Positions 12,130 through 25,034 of a DNA stretch of 64,000 nucleotides are shown piece by piece. The first letter of the stretch is position 1; each line of letters starts with the position of its first letter. A program made the position numbers and the translations under genes. Source of the DNA: Marsupella aquatica (taxonomy: Eukaryota; Marchantiophyta); NCBI GenBank assembly GCA_973895155.1, contig OZ316891.1, positions 13,516,001-13,580,000 on the forward strand. The letters run 5' to 3'. The notes beneath the pieces are model-generated. The model was not told where the DNA came from. It ran no database searches and saw only the letters and a list, made by a program, of their open reading frames with translations.

Positions 12130-13262
12130 ACTAACTCAACTCATCTATATAATTCTGATGCAACCTTCCTATTGATGGCCTAGAGTCTAGAGTGACTACT
12201 ACTAGAATGCTACTCTTCAGGGCCTTCGGTGTAAAGTGGAGCCTCTTGGACGCGACTGAGCCGAGTGTGAAATTGGGATTGGGGGCAGGTTGAATCTCTG
12301 AAAATGGAGCAATGGCTTGAATGTCATCACCTCTATTTCTGTTTTAATTTTTGCTTTAAGAAGGGGCTTTTGGGCTAATCTGTATTATAATTTGCAATCA
12401 AATTATACCCTTCATGACCTACTCAGTAAAGTGAAGCCTTGGATCTTAATTTCTGTGGTATCACAAAATTTTCAAATGTAGACTATGCTTGTGAGTAGGG
12501 TTGGGCACTTGGAGTCTGCGCACAAGAATCCAACATGTGCATACCTATCTATCTCTAGGGCCTACAGTGTAGAGTGGAGCGAGTGGAAAATTGGGATTGG
12601 GGGCACGGTGAATCTCTGACAGCTGGGCAAGAGTTTGAACATAACATATTCACCTCTATATCTGTTCAAAGAACAGACAGTAAGGCTAATCTATATTATA
12701 ATTTGCAATCATAGTCCATTCATGACCTACTCCATGGAGTGAAGCCCTTTGTTATTTCTTTGGTATCACAAGATCTTGATATGTAGACTATGCTTGTGAA
12801 CAGGATTGGGAATGGGGAGTCTGGGTACCTGGAACCCAACCTGTGCATACCTATCTATCATCTATCTAACTATATAATTGTGATCCAATCTTCCTCTGAC
12901 TTGATGGCCTAGTGTCTAGACTGGAACTCTACTCTTCAGGGCCTATGGTGTAAAGTGGAGCCTCTAGACATGACTCTAGGAGCAAGTGGAATATCGGGAT
13001 TGGGGGCAAGGTGAATCTCTGAAAATGACACAAGGGCTTGAATGTCTTCACCTCTATTTCTGCTCAAGTAACGGACACTCAGGCTAATCTATACTATAAT
13101 TTGGAATCAACATATACATTTTATGACCTACTCCATAGAGTGAAGCACTAAATCGTTATTTCTCTGGTATCGCAAAAAAATTATATTTAGACTATGCTAG
13201 TGAGTAGGGACGGGCATGGGGAGTCTGGGTACAGGAACCTTTCCTATGCATATGGGGCTGGT
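12130..13262. repeat. Tandem array, about three diverged copies of a 350-400 bp unit
   Basis: Shared landmarks recur in order at roughly 12.13, 12.54 and 12.84 kb: CTATCTATC, GGGCCTA-GGTGTAAAGTGGAG, ATTGGGATTGGGGGCA, CATTCATGACCTACTC and ACTATGCTTGTGAGTAGG. Copies are clearly diverged. A further partial copy lies at 30,790-30,905. Confidence 0.7.
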
Positions 13263-13329
13263 ACATAGGAACCTAAACAAAGAAGCACTTATTGAGTGAC
13301 AGGGATTGTAAATTTAAAGTGGACTTTGG

Positions 13330-14000
13330 CCCCTATATTAGTTAATTCTTCCTTCCATTCATCCCTCCATCTATCTGTCATTTCCTTTGTCCCGCCCTCC
13401 ATCACAACTTTAGCATGAGCTATGGTACTGTTGTATGGCAGGGATATGTGGGGTTTGATGAACGACTGTCCTCCGGTTTTGAGAGAGTCCAACGTGATCA
13501 TTGTGGTGTGGCACGGTAGTGAGTTTGAGGGTAGAGGGGTCTGTCCATCCGGCACTCCCCCACCCTATATTAGCCATTGGAGGGAGATATGAGTCTGAAG
13601 GTTTGTTGAAAGGCCAGTTTGGGTTTTATTGAGTTCAATGTAATCATTGTGAGGTGGCATGCTAATGAGTTTAAGGGCAGAGGAGTCTGTACATCCATTC
13701 ATCCATCCATCCCACACTCCTCGTCAAGTAGTGTTGCAATGAGTTTGAGTAACTAGTGGATTGGGTGTTGAGGTTATGCCAAAAGTACTTAGTCCTTCTG
13801 TCCATCCATCCCACACTCCACCACTACCCAAAGAACTATGTTGCCATGGTAAGGGAGATGTAGGTTGCAGGGCTGATTAAGCCCGTCCTTGGGTTTTGAG
13901 AATGAATGAATGTAATCATTGTGGTGTGGTATGCTGATAATTCAAGTGTAGAGGAGCGCTTCCATCTATCATCCATCCTGCGCTGCCCCACAACTACTGT
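13330..14000. repeat. Tandem array of about 200-bp units with CCATC runs
   Basis: Four imperfect copies share AATCATTGTGGTGTGGCA, GAGTTTGAGGGTAGAGGAG, CTGTCCATCCATCC and CACACTCC. The short ORFs on both strands (13,289-14,154) are produced by this repetition and are not genes. Confidence 0.65.
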
Positions 14001-14159
14001 TGCCATTGGAAGGCAATATAGGCTCAAAGATTTGAAAGAAGGACCATCCTCAGGTTGTGACTCATGGATTGTGCCCATACCCTTGTCACATGCTTGTGAG
14101 CTGAGGGTGGATGAAAGGCCACTTCACCATCTGGAGAAACATCCTCTCGTCTAGTCTAG

Positions 14160-15100
14160 GGAAATGCATGTTATCCTTGCAAGAGGAAGTTGCCATGTGT
14201 CAAGCCAGACCAAGGGTCCAGACATGGCCACTCCTCACAATGTAAAATTGCCACATGACCAAAACACATTCAGAGCACTGAACTGGGACACTTTTTGCTC
14301 TAATTAGTTACAGTAGCAATGCATCTTTCAGCATTGTTTCTACTTCTTCGCTATTGGAAGCAAACTAATGTTCTCATATAATGATGAGGTGCAAACAGTA
14401 ATGATGACTGAATTCTATATGTTGCAAACTTAATGTTGTGCATGTAAAGGTGGTCTGGTATCAATTTTCTTTTCTTTGAAAACTTTTCCTCTGTTAGAAT
14501 CTGTTGGTCTTTAGATATTTTATGTCTCTTATTTTCTACTCTTTCTAGGGTTTTGGGGTTTGCATTTCTTCTGTTCTTTTAAGTTTGGTGTTTGTCCTCT
14601 CTGGGTCCTTTTGCTTTTACCCACTGTCAGTCCATTTTAGTAAGAACACACTTTTTAAGAACAATTACTGAGCCTTCAAACTTCACATGAAGGATCCTTG
14701 TAGTTTGGGCAAGAAAATATTTTTTTGGAGAATTGTTGTGGAAGAATTGTTGGCATCATTGTTTTGCTATCCAAAAATATCCAGATTCAAGACACTCCTT
14801 TGTGTCATTAAACTAGCTCTAAATTTTTAGTCTCTCTACAGCAGGTGGTTACTAAAGACAGTGCCTACATTGTGAATTGATAGCCCACTTTCCCCTAATT
14901 CAGAAAATAATAATGGCCATACACCCACAAAATCAATGTGTGATGATCAACATATATTAAAGTGATCTGTACTCCCACTTTGCTGCTATGGTCATCCCTC
15001 TCTAATTGCAATCTATCCATGCGACCCCAATGTGCAAACAAAGGGTTTGTAGGGTTCCTCAGTTCTTGCTTACTGCAAAAAACTTGGCATGAAGGCAAGT
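14160..15100. other. No feature seen
   Basis: AT-rich intergenic DNA. I see no exon, repeat or RNA gene I can support. Confidence 0.4.
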
Positions 15101-15476
15101 AAACACTAAAGATATCATTAGTGCAAATCTGGCTGACTGAAATTCTTCTTTTATTGATAAGTGCAATTTTAAGTTATTATTGGACTTACTGATTAGTCCA
15201 AACACAAAAACTTGGTAGAGTTATGTTTGCAATGCATGAGGATACATTATCTATTGCTTGCATATGTTTATGCAGTTTCAGTCTGTTCTCAAAAAACACT
15301 AAAGACTTCATTAGTGCAAATCTTGCTAACTGGAATTTGCATTAATTGATAAGTGCAATTTTAGGTTATTATGGGACTTACTGATTAGTGCAAACACAAA
15401 AACTTTGTAGAGTTATGTTTGCAATTCATGAGGCTCCATTATCTATTGCTTGCATATATTAAGCAGTTTCAGTCTG
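15101..15476. repeat. Two tandem copies of a 193-bp unit
   Basis: Copy 1 starts at 15,101 and copy 2 at 15,294, both opening with AAACACTAAAGA and sharing GATAAGTGCAATTTTA and GAGTTATGTTTGCAAT. Similarity by eye is near 90 %. Confidence 0.8.
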
Positions 15477-15539
15477 TCTATAATATGCAAATCAGGAAAA
15501 GGAAGGTAGTAAGAGCCTCTCCAATAGTGTCACGGTAAA

Positions 15540-16150
15540 TGAGTGCTAAACCCAAATTTAGCCCATCATTTGTAGGCCCTGGAATTAGAAAAGGCCCCCT
15601 TTTGGATTCAGGCTGGTGGCCCTAGCAAATTTAGCCCATCATTTGGAAGCCCTGGAATTAGAGAAGTGACATGTTATCATATCCAGGTTCAAAACTTGGA
15701 ATCTGTCACCACCCACCCCCCTTCTTGTTTTACCTCTATCGTCCCCAGAGTGATGCGGTGTCACATCTAGGTTCAAAATCTCAAGCATATCAACGATCTT
15801 GTATATTTGGAATCTCTCACCAGCCATTTCCCCCCTTCTTTAATCTCTTTTCTCTCCAAAGTAATGCATCTTGTCACCACCCATTCTCCCCTTTCTTAAC
15901 CTCTATCCTCTCCAAAGTGATGGATCTTGTATATTGGGACTCTGTCACAGGTCATTTCCCCTTTCTTTGACCTCTATCCTCCCCAAGTGACAGGTTGCCA
16001 TGTCTGGACTCAAAATCTCAAAACATATGGAAGATCTTGTAACTAGTTGTACAATAATTTTCCCCTTCTTTGACCTTTAGCCTCTCCAAATGATGTGTTG
16101 GCATATGTAGTTTCAAAATCTCAAGCATATCAAAGACCTTGTAACATGTA
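15540..16150. repeat. Short diverged tandem repeats
   Basis: First, AATTTAGCCCATCATTTG with the following CCCTGGAATTAGA occurs twice (about 15,555 and 15,629). Then five or six units of roughly 90-130 bp share CCCTTCTT-ACCTCTAT-CTCTCCAAAGTGATG and GGTTCAAAATCTCAAGCATA. No gene. Confidence 0.6.
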
Positions 16151-16254
16151 GTACAATCTGTGACATAGATAGGAATACAGGCCAGGATTGTGGTACTCTC
16201 TCCGGACTGCCATTATAAACGGATATGGCAGCCAGAGTAGCAAGAATAAGTGGC

Positions 16255-16460
16255 TGGCTGCTATTTATTTAGAGATAGGGGGCTACCACTCGAGAAGTCA
16301 CTTCCCACCCTTCCAAATTCAGTCCCCATATGCTCTTTTCAGAGGCTCCTATTTATTTTGAGATGGGGGGGATATTTATTTAGATTAGGGTAGGGGGCTA
16401 CCACTCCGGAAGTCACTTCCCACCCTTCCAAAATCACTCCCTCTATGCTCTTTCAGCATT
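16255..16460. repeat. Imperfect duplication of about 110 bp
   Basis: CTATTTATTTAGA, GGGGGCTACCACTC and AAGTCACTTCCCACCCTTCCAAA occur twice in the same order (about 16,260 and 16,370). Confidence 0.65.
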
Positions 16461-17168
16461 CTGAAGTTGGCTAAAAGGAAGACACTGTCGCAGAGCGCAC
16501 ATGTTAGAGATTCCAAAAATGAGGTCAAATGAGTATCATATGGGAATGTAGCTGCTGTACCGGCAACAAGAGAGTAGCATAATTTCGTGGGGAGACCAAA
16601 TCAACATACTTGAACGACCCTTGTGCAATCATGCCATGAGGGAGTTGATTGATCATCCGGAACTCCCATTCTTTTGAAGTGGAGCGGCACACCGACAGGC
16701 TGTTCGAGTTTTAAGGAGGCTCGGAAATGTCATAATCTGTACGTTGCATGAATTAATTAGTCATAAATGTTATTAGATATACATAACATATGTGAAGGCA
16801 TCAACCTATCACTCCTCTATCACGTTGTCATGTTGCTCTCAGGAAAAGTACCCTTTTGGGCGACCAGGTGTTCCAAGCCAAGTGGCGAGAATTTGGGGAA
16901 AGGCAGGACTAGGTCAGGTGGACGATGTTTCAACCTACTCAAATATGAAGGTCCGCAATCCACCCCTCACAAACAAGTCCAAACTCAATAAATCACATTT
17001 GTTGACAGGAGCCTACATTGCACCTCATTGAGCTTCTACTGGAGGTTTTCAACAATTCTACGGAGAAAGTAAGGGTGAACTTTTCATGTAACCCTTGCAC
17101 AAGAGTATAACTTCCTATCAGCCATACACCTTCTTATTTGGCGAACAACAAGGTGAACCAAACAATGG
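16461..17168. other. Intergenic, 3' flank of OOP
   Basis: Nothing supportable as coding. It includes the OOP 3' UTR next to 17,169; no poly(A) signal is assigned. Confidence 0.4.
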
Positions 17169-20100
17169 CTAGGCAGATGCAGTGGCCAATAAACCACTGT
17201 GTCGCAAAAGGGCATCAGTGGATGGATCTCTCCCTCTGAAATCTTTGAAAACCTGCCACAACAAAATACAACTATTATGATGTTCTGTGTACATGTGGAC
17301 TCGAGAATCAGACAAGCAAGCAATGCTTTCTCCTATGAAAACGAGTAAGCAGTCCCATTGCAAATCAGTGCGATAACCATGATCCAACCATTACCTCCGC
17401 TGGTGGTCTTCCGCCCCCAAGTCCAAGCACAGTCTCCCTGAACCGCTTTCCAGTCTCCTTAACAGCCTACAGCAAAGACAGACGTTAATTGCATGACTCA
17501 AGTGATATTTATGAGGCCATGCGTACGCACACAACAAAATGTAATGCAAAATTCACAACTTCAAACTGAATGCACGCCCCATAATAGCCTTCTCCGCAAC
17601 AATCCAGAACAACTTTCCAGTTGCCAGAAGACAGTACTTCTTATTTTTCTCAAGTTTCAAGCATTTGAAGGACTACTCCACGTTCCTTACCACTTCATTC
17701 TCTAGGCCCACTTCCTCAAACGCTGAAAATGCGTCGGCTGATAAAACCTCCGCCCACTGAAAAACAAAGCATTCAGAAGCAATAATCTATATGAGTTCCT
17801 CAATCCATGCAACTTCGTACGCATTCTCACTTGCACAGCACCGACATGAATGTTAAATCTTTACTGTCCAATCCCAGAGACCTCAACGGCCTCAAGATCC
17901 TGAGAAATTTTCAGGCTTCTCTATAACGTCAATAACAAATTTCAAGCAGGACGTCTTCAACAAGCAGAAACAGAGAATGACGAACTCCTCACAGGAGAAA
18001 ATATAGTACCTTGTAACTGTAGTAACCAGCTGAATAGCCACCTGTACCAACCATAAACCTTTGTTCAAAAAGGGACGCGCTGACCAAGGTTGCCAAATGG
18101 GACCGATCTGAATCTGAACATATACTATTCGCGATTTAACAAAGCACTCTTCCCTCCATTTAGATTGAAAGAGGGGTTACCTGCAAAAATGTGGCTGAAC
18201 CCACACAAAAATCGGTCTTCTGGCAGAGGTGGGATAACCTGCGTCTTCTGTGCTATTCTTCGATCAACATCAAAGATAGTCTCTGAACCGCCTGGTTTGA
18301 ACCTTGAGTGCAGCTCTAGGTCAATAAGCGCAAAGTGAATCTGAAAATACCCCACACGGGTCAACGGACATCATGCTGCTGCAATTTGATTGTGCAATGA
18401 CTTAGTCAAAAAAGTAGAATCTTTAAGAGGAAATCACAGGAAACAGCATAATTTGGATCATCCTCAGCAACTTGCCTGCCTCAGCATCATTGAAGCAGCA
18501 CGGAAAGTCCTGGCAGCCAAGAGCTTACTATACAACTCCTCTGAAAGCGTCTCCCCAGTTTTGTAGTGCTTTGCAATACCCAACAATGTGGCTCTGCATA
18601 CCAAAAAACCACAGTGGGTACACTTCTTATCGAACCAGTTTCATTTTCACATGACGCCCGTGCAGAAACCGACTCTCGGCCAAGCCTGTTGCACTTATCC
18701 AATTAGAATATGCCCAGAGAACTCGACAAGTCGGGAGGGGATACTACGAACCTATGGTAGCACCAGTTCTCCATGAACTGGGAAGGCAACTCAACTGCAT
18801 CCCACTCTACTTTCCGGATACCAGCAACTAAGCCTTCGTCTTGTTTGGTCAACATATGCTGTAGAGCATGTCCAAACTCGTGAAATACTGTCTCAACCTG
18901 CACATACGAAGCTAATCGCTTAAAATAGCAAATTACATTGAACTTCATTATTACAGACAAGGAATTAAATGTCACATGTTAATATTAAGAATGATATTTC
19001 AAAGATGTAAGTTCTGTGCAAGAAGCGCCAACAATCGATGGTGAAAGAATTGTACTTTCAGGCATTGTACTTTAAATAGTGAGAGACAAATTGAAAGTAC
19101 CCAATGAAAAAACAAGACCATCTCTGCGCTGTGACTGATAGTTTTTCAATCTATTTCTCAAGGACAAGCTTCTCAGCTCATTAAAGCTCAGACCCCATAC
19201 AAGAAGCACTACTAGAACGGTTGAAATACACACGTACCTCTCGGAATGTCATTAAACTAGGTTCATCTCCAACTGGTGGAGTCTGGTTGCACACCATATG
19301 AGCCACTGGCAGCCGAACAGCGCTTTCTTGAGGAGCCAAAAGGCGACTACGGCCAAAGACTTCATCCATCCAGGCCCCTCCCCTCTTTTCTGAAGGTCTT
19401 GAGTACGGATCGAAGTAAAAATAGGCAAGAGGCTCACCAGCAAGGTCTTTTACTCTGAAAAATTGCACATCCTTGTGCCATACCTGTGAAGCGAAAGTAG
19501 CAGATCAAAAGGGCACAAACAAAAACGATCAGGGCCAGTATCATTAAATTCTAAGCTGATTGATAAATGAGAGCCAACTTAAACATGTTCATCGGAAGAC
19601 CATATACCCCGAAGAACGTGTGATGAGAGTGTGACCTTAAACAGCCTCCGCATTCATATGAATCAATATAACTCTCTAGGCGTTGGACAACCCAAAAACT
19701 ATCATCCTCCAACCCAACGAGCTGTGCCGCTAGCAGTTCGGAATAACATATACATTAGAACGGTAGATTCTTCGTTGCTTACATGACATTAATGAAATGA
19801 GAAACCTGTTGAACCTTTGTCATAACTTCAGAACAGTAAATATAACGGAACAGTTGAACCAGACTTCCAAATTATCGTACCGGGGCAAGTCCATCAGCAG
19901 CTTCTATATCAACTCCAAAAAGCATTTTTGCGAGGTTGAATAAGCCTTCAGTCACCCTTGGTAAGGAGAAGAAGGGGCGGAGCTCCTCCTGAACGAGTGG
20001 CGCCCTTCACTTGTTAATCACATGCGACCAAAAACTACCCTACTATTTGCACTTTAGTCTCAAGTACTCTGGATTCTCTAGTTCGTCAGCTGAAGCCACG

Positions 20101-23100
20101 TATGTGCAGTATATTTGTTCTACACAATGATCACCCAAATGTATTTTCTGCTAATGTTAACAGAACATGAACTTGATAGGTATGACCAGATATGAATACC
20201 TCATTGATGTTAAATTTGGCTTCCCGAAGACGTTCACTCCAGAACGTTACATCCCAGGGTCGCATATCATCACCTTCCGGGGCACCTTGCTCCTTGGCAA
20301 AAGCCTTGAGATCCTGCAAATCTGCGTACCACGGGAGAGGTTCATTTTCTTTGCATGGATGAGGACAAACTTTTTTTAAAACTGCACCAAACTGAAGACG
20401 TCATTGCCTAGGAGCTTCTTGACGACCAATATGCTTCTGCTGTACACTCCTAGAGCACTAACAAGGCACTGATAACTAAAGAAACCGAAGTATTATCAAG
20501 TACTACCATTCAAAAGACTAATTCGGTCGAATCTCCTATCCAGGACGAGAACGAATATTGAGAAGACAACGGCTGAAATGAATCAATAAAGGCCATACCA
20601 AGAAATGAACCTTTGAAACCAAGCCTGTGTCGGGCTTCTTATCATTCCAACGGGGCTACAGAACCCATTGCAATCTGAAATATCGCAGTTTTAATAATAA
20701 ACAAACACGTTTACACTCTACCAAAGGTCCTAAGAACGAAGCTGCTTACCTTTGACAGCGGGATCCCATGATGTAATCCGAAGATTCTCCAAAAGATCCT
20801 CAGCACGGTCAAGGGTAGCCATTTTCAAAGCCATGCTTACCTACACATAATACCATGTCTTCAGACCTTTAAAAATCTACTGTATGACCACAATAAAATC
20901 GGACAAAACAAGCCTTCTAGATCTTGACCATAATGATAAGACCTTGATAGTCATTACGTTAGCAATGGGTCAGATTAGGGAGAGTGACCTGCTTGCTAAC
21001 TAGTATATTGATTGCTGACCTTCTGAACAGCCTTGCAATCCTTTACTACGGGGAGTCTGATGACCAGTTTAGGTCCCCGTGGGCGTTACATTCTTTCGAT
21101 CCGCTGACTAATTAAGCGTCGCTATGCTTTCCTCAACTTCTACACCCGAGCAGAAAACTAGCAAATAACAATAACAAGAACCCACCAGTCTGAAGATTAA
21201 GCCTCTACAAAGAACACACCACAAGACTGCTCACCTCGGCATGATTCTTATAGCCAAGGAGCTCAGCTTTCTCTTCCCGTAACTGCAATGTCTTGGTGAT
21301 GATTGGAGTATTGTCTAAATCTCCGCTTGAGGCCCGAGACAAGTACGCTCTATACAGCTCCTCTCTCAGAGATCGGTTGCGAACATGCTGCATGACAGGC
21401 ATGTAGCTGGGTGCATCCAAGGTGATGATCCACGGACCACTTTCTGCTGTGGCACCTTCATGTCCCTGAAAAAACACAAAGAGGATACACAATATGACAT
21501 CAAACTCATATTCCCATCTAGGAGATGAGATGCACACTATCCACCTTAAAGTGTAACACCTCATCTTGAATCACCGCATTACATGAAGACCATGGAAACA
21601 AGGCTAACGGCATATTTCCTGAAATATCTTTCCAGTACGTCGTATCTCGGAAGAGCAGCTTTCATTTGAATTGTACCTTTGATACAGCAGTTTGAGCAGC
21701 AAGGCCAAGGGCAGTGGGGGGAAGCCCTTCAATCTCTTTGGGATCAGTGATAAGCTTCTGGAACTTTTTGGTAGCATCCAGGACATTTTCGCTGAACTTT
21801 GTCGACAGCTGCTCGAGCTCCTGCGCAATGTTTACAGACGAACTTTCAGCTTGAATAATTCAAGTTGCAATTCTCCAAGAACAACTAAATTACGAGACCC
21901 CATCTAACAGTGACACACTGCTCCAAACGTGACCTTTATCAACTTCAGCACCTGTATAAATAAATTTTACTAGATTTCCACACTGTAGAATTCACCTTGT
22001 CCATAATAGGGTGAGCTCAGGGGGTTACAACGAAATTCAGGCAATGAACAAAATGCAAACATAAATTCAATAATGAGGCAAATTTCGTTGAAGCTTGAAA
22101 CAAGACTTCAGAAACCACAGGCCGATTCTACTTGTCTCATGACTTATGGTCTAAACGTGAGGGTAGCGTTCCCACTATAAACGCTTGGAACTATACCTGT
22201 TGGATTTCATTGAAGCGCGTCCTGGCCTCACCATCCAACCCAACCCCATTCAAAGTTGCTTCCTTCAGCTCCCCTGCAGCCCCAAGTTTGGCAACGGTCA
22301 TATTGCGTAAGTACATCACTGCTCACTTATGGACTTTTTACTAAGCAAGGAATGGAGACCCAAGGTCAAGGCGGTGACAACTCTCTCAATGAGACAGAAC
22401 TCCTCAACGTACACTGCTGCCAGACGAGATCAAGGGATCCCAATGAAGAGACATGGGAAATACAGGGAACCATTTCACCTGACCAAAAACTTCACTTCTG
22501 AGGAAGCCTTCCCAACCGTGTAAATTGCAAGTAAGGAATGGAGTCAACCTACAAGACGCTCCCAGTTGACAATACTGCAATGCAAACGGCCTCACTAATG
22601 CTACCACAGTCTGCACAAGCGTACCTTCCACAATGCGTTGCTGAGCTTCAGTCAGTTGGCTCCACAAGGATCCCTCGCGAATCGCTTTAAACGCCTCGTA
22701 TATGGGTTTGCTTTGGCCCAGTCTTAGTGAGAAAGCAACCCTATCCGGCTGATAGTATAAACAAATTTGAAATTCCAAAGACGACTGTTTAGAAAACGCA
22801 TTTCCCATCTATAAATAAAAAACCCGGAAAAACAAACACCTGCCTCGGAAAAATGTGAACCTAATATGATTAATGATTGGATGTTTCACCAAACAGAGAA
22901 GAGGACCGCTAAGTCCTCAAGATTTATGAAGGAAGAACACCAAAAATAACATCCCAACACATAAACTTCATAAACGAAAAAGGCTGTAGAGGGGCAAAAT
23001 GCAGATGTCACCGACTAGACTGCAATGACGGGCTAGTAAATTACGAGAACATCAATACAGACGACAATGTACAAGAAGAATCTCGGTTGAGAAGCATACC

Positions 23101-24801
23101 TGAACTTCTTCGACCGCAGATCTAAGTTCAGGAGAATCTTTCACAGCCTTAAGATGGCTTACTGTACCCCAAGCCACAGATAACTTGTCGACTATCTTTT
23201 CTACCGGCTCCACTAGCCCGGGCCATGTCGGCTTTACATTCGCTTCAAGTCCTACCAACTCGGCTTCCTGGAAATGCAGGCCCGAACGATCAATACCTTG
23301 CAACTTTAGGGGTCCAGCTGAGCACTGCGACCAGACACGAAATACAATTCTTGTACGAGAGAAAACATCCTTATCGAAAGTGTCCTGCTAGCTTCCAACC
23401 GTACACCCGACTAACAATCCCTTTTCACCCGAAGGTACATCAAACCATGGTTCAATGTAAATTACGGTCAGTTTCTCTGGCACTCAAGCTCCGTGCGCAA
23501 GATGAACGATGATGTGCCGCTGCGCAGGTACATCATCGATGTCTCTGGCAAATACTACAAGGTCGCCAGGGAGTGGCCATTCCTTCCTCTCCAGATTCAA
23601 TTAGTGCGCGCCTCAGAATTCACAGCGAAAACTCAACGAAATGACCGCCTCCTTTTGAGCGGACCGTGAAGTCAATTGTACCAAAACATTTGCTCAACAA
23701 CGTGTGCCGTGAATTGTGAATTTTAATAATGAGAAAGTTTGATGTCCCCGTTAGGCTCACGAAACGTTCACATTGATAGCATCGCAATAAAGGCTGGAAA
23801 GAAACCTTAATACTGGGAACATAATATTAACCGATAACAAGACCATCAATAGAGAGAGATTCGACAAGTTCTTGAAGAACTTTACGGTCAAGAAATGAAA
23901 CATCTGCCGGTAAAACGCAAGACGCTGAAGAAACTCCAATAACTGCAGTTGGAATATAACCAGGACAAGAATCTGATTCTACCGTGCGCAAAAACCCGTT
24001 CAAGTGAGAGAGAAGTAGAAACATCCAAAGCACCGAACTCTGGAACGAAATACACATGACGCCCAGTGTTCTAAAATTATGGCATAGTAGAGTCTTTAGG
24101 AAGGATAATGCCACAATGAAGCAGCTAACACGAGAAAGTGCAGGACTGCGAACCAGCTGTTTAAGAAGGGCTCGCATGCCAGGAATAACGTGGACAGCCT
24201 CCACGGCATCGAATCTTGGGTAGGCAGCATAGTCTAGCAGAGGATTTTCCTTCTCCGTCCGCTCCACCTGCTGCTCTTCCGTCACCGTAGCCATACACCT
24301 AGCTGTCTGCCTTGTCCCTGGCACCGCCACCCCACCACTACCACTAATCTGCTGCTGCTCAGAACTCGAAAGCCTCCAATTCGACAACCGACGATCCCCG
24401 CTCGCCCTCACCGCCGGCACGACGCGACTACTTCTGCCACTCCGGATCCGAATCCAAGCGCTCTGCTGCCGTGTCGCCCCCAATCCGCACTCCAAACTGC
24501 AAAACTGGCTGCTGTTCGGTACCTCACCGAGAAGCGCTCGAGAAGCAGGGCCACGCGCGGCGGACAAGCACGGCGGTTCAGAGGAGCGGAATCTGGGAAA
24601 CGCAGCGCAAGACAGAGGAAGGGGCGGAGAAAATGAAGACGAGGACGAAGAAGAGCATAACAATACGAGGCCAGCAGCAGCAGCTGCAGACGGAGCGCGA
24701 GGGCGACGAAGAAGGACGTGAAGGCGACGAGGCTGCAGGGCGCAAGAAGCCGAAGACGGAGAAGGCATAACAACAGCAGCAACGCCTGCGGCCATATCCA
24801 T
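17169..24801 (-). CDS. OOP: Organellar oligopeptidase, M3 zinc metallopeptidase (thimet/OpdA type)
   Basis: Zn-dependent oligopeptidase that in plants degrades cleaved transit peptides and other short peptides in chloroplasts and mitochondria. Seventeen exons on -: 24801-24154, 23267-23100, 22748-22625, 22273-22197, 21820-21677, 21465-21235, 20840-20750, 20321-20200, 19988-19881, 19483-19238, 18897-18752, 18593-18476, 18340-18181, 18041-18010, 17756-17691, 17466-17395, 17252-17169. Phases all agree; product 878 residues. Residues 1 to about 165 are Ser/Arg/Ala-rich with almost no acidic residues, typical of a plastid transit peptide. The zinc site is HEFGH at 659-663 with the third ligand Glu689 (25 residues later, as in M3) in [11 protein letters not shown]. 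The substrate-side [12 protein letters not shown] loop is split over the 32-nt exon 14. One intron, between exons 12 and 13, starts with GC. Met170 opens a second possible start just before the conserved region. Confidence 0.95.
18341..18475 (-). other. GC-AG intron in OOP
   Basis: The donor reads CAG|GCAAGT and the acceptor TTTTCAG. Splicing here joins LRQ to [11 protein letters not shown] with the exact family spacing. The nearest GT downstream (GCAA|GTTG) would shift the frame. The donor fits the usual GC-donor consensus. Confidence 0.85.
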
Positions 24802-25034
24802 CTACCTTCTTCCCTGTTCCTCTAAATTTGTTGTGCATTCTTCCATTCCTCTTTGGTTCTCATGCAATACTCTGTCTCTCTGTCCGCCTTCCTTCCTGCT
24901 GCGACAGGGCTCTAGGCTACCGTGGTCGGGTAGTACTGTACTACTACTACTGTAGTAGCAGTGGTCTCTCTCTCGTTCGGTAACCGCAGCGTTTTCCGTC
25001 CCCTGTTACTCGTCTGGATGCATGGACTCGCGAA
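24802..25034. promoter_or_regulatory. Immediate 5' flank of OOP
   Basis: Short interval between the OOP start codon and the minisatellite. It holds pyrimidine-rich sequence and a TAGTACTGTACTACTACTA-type inverted run near 24,930-24,960. Probably 5' UTR and core promoter; no box is assigned. Confidence 0.35.
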
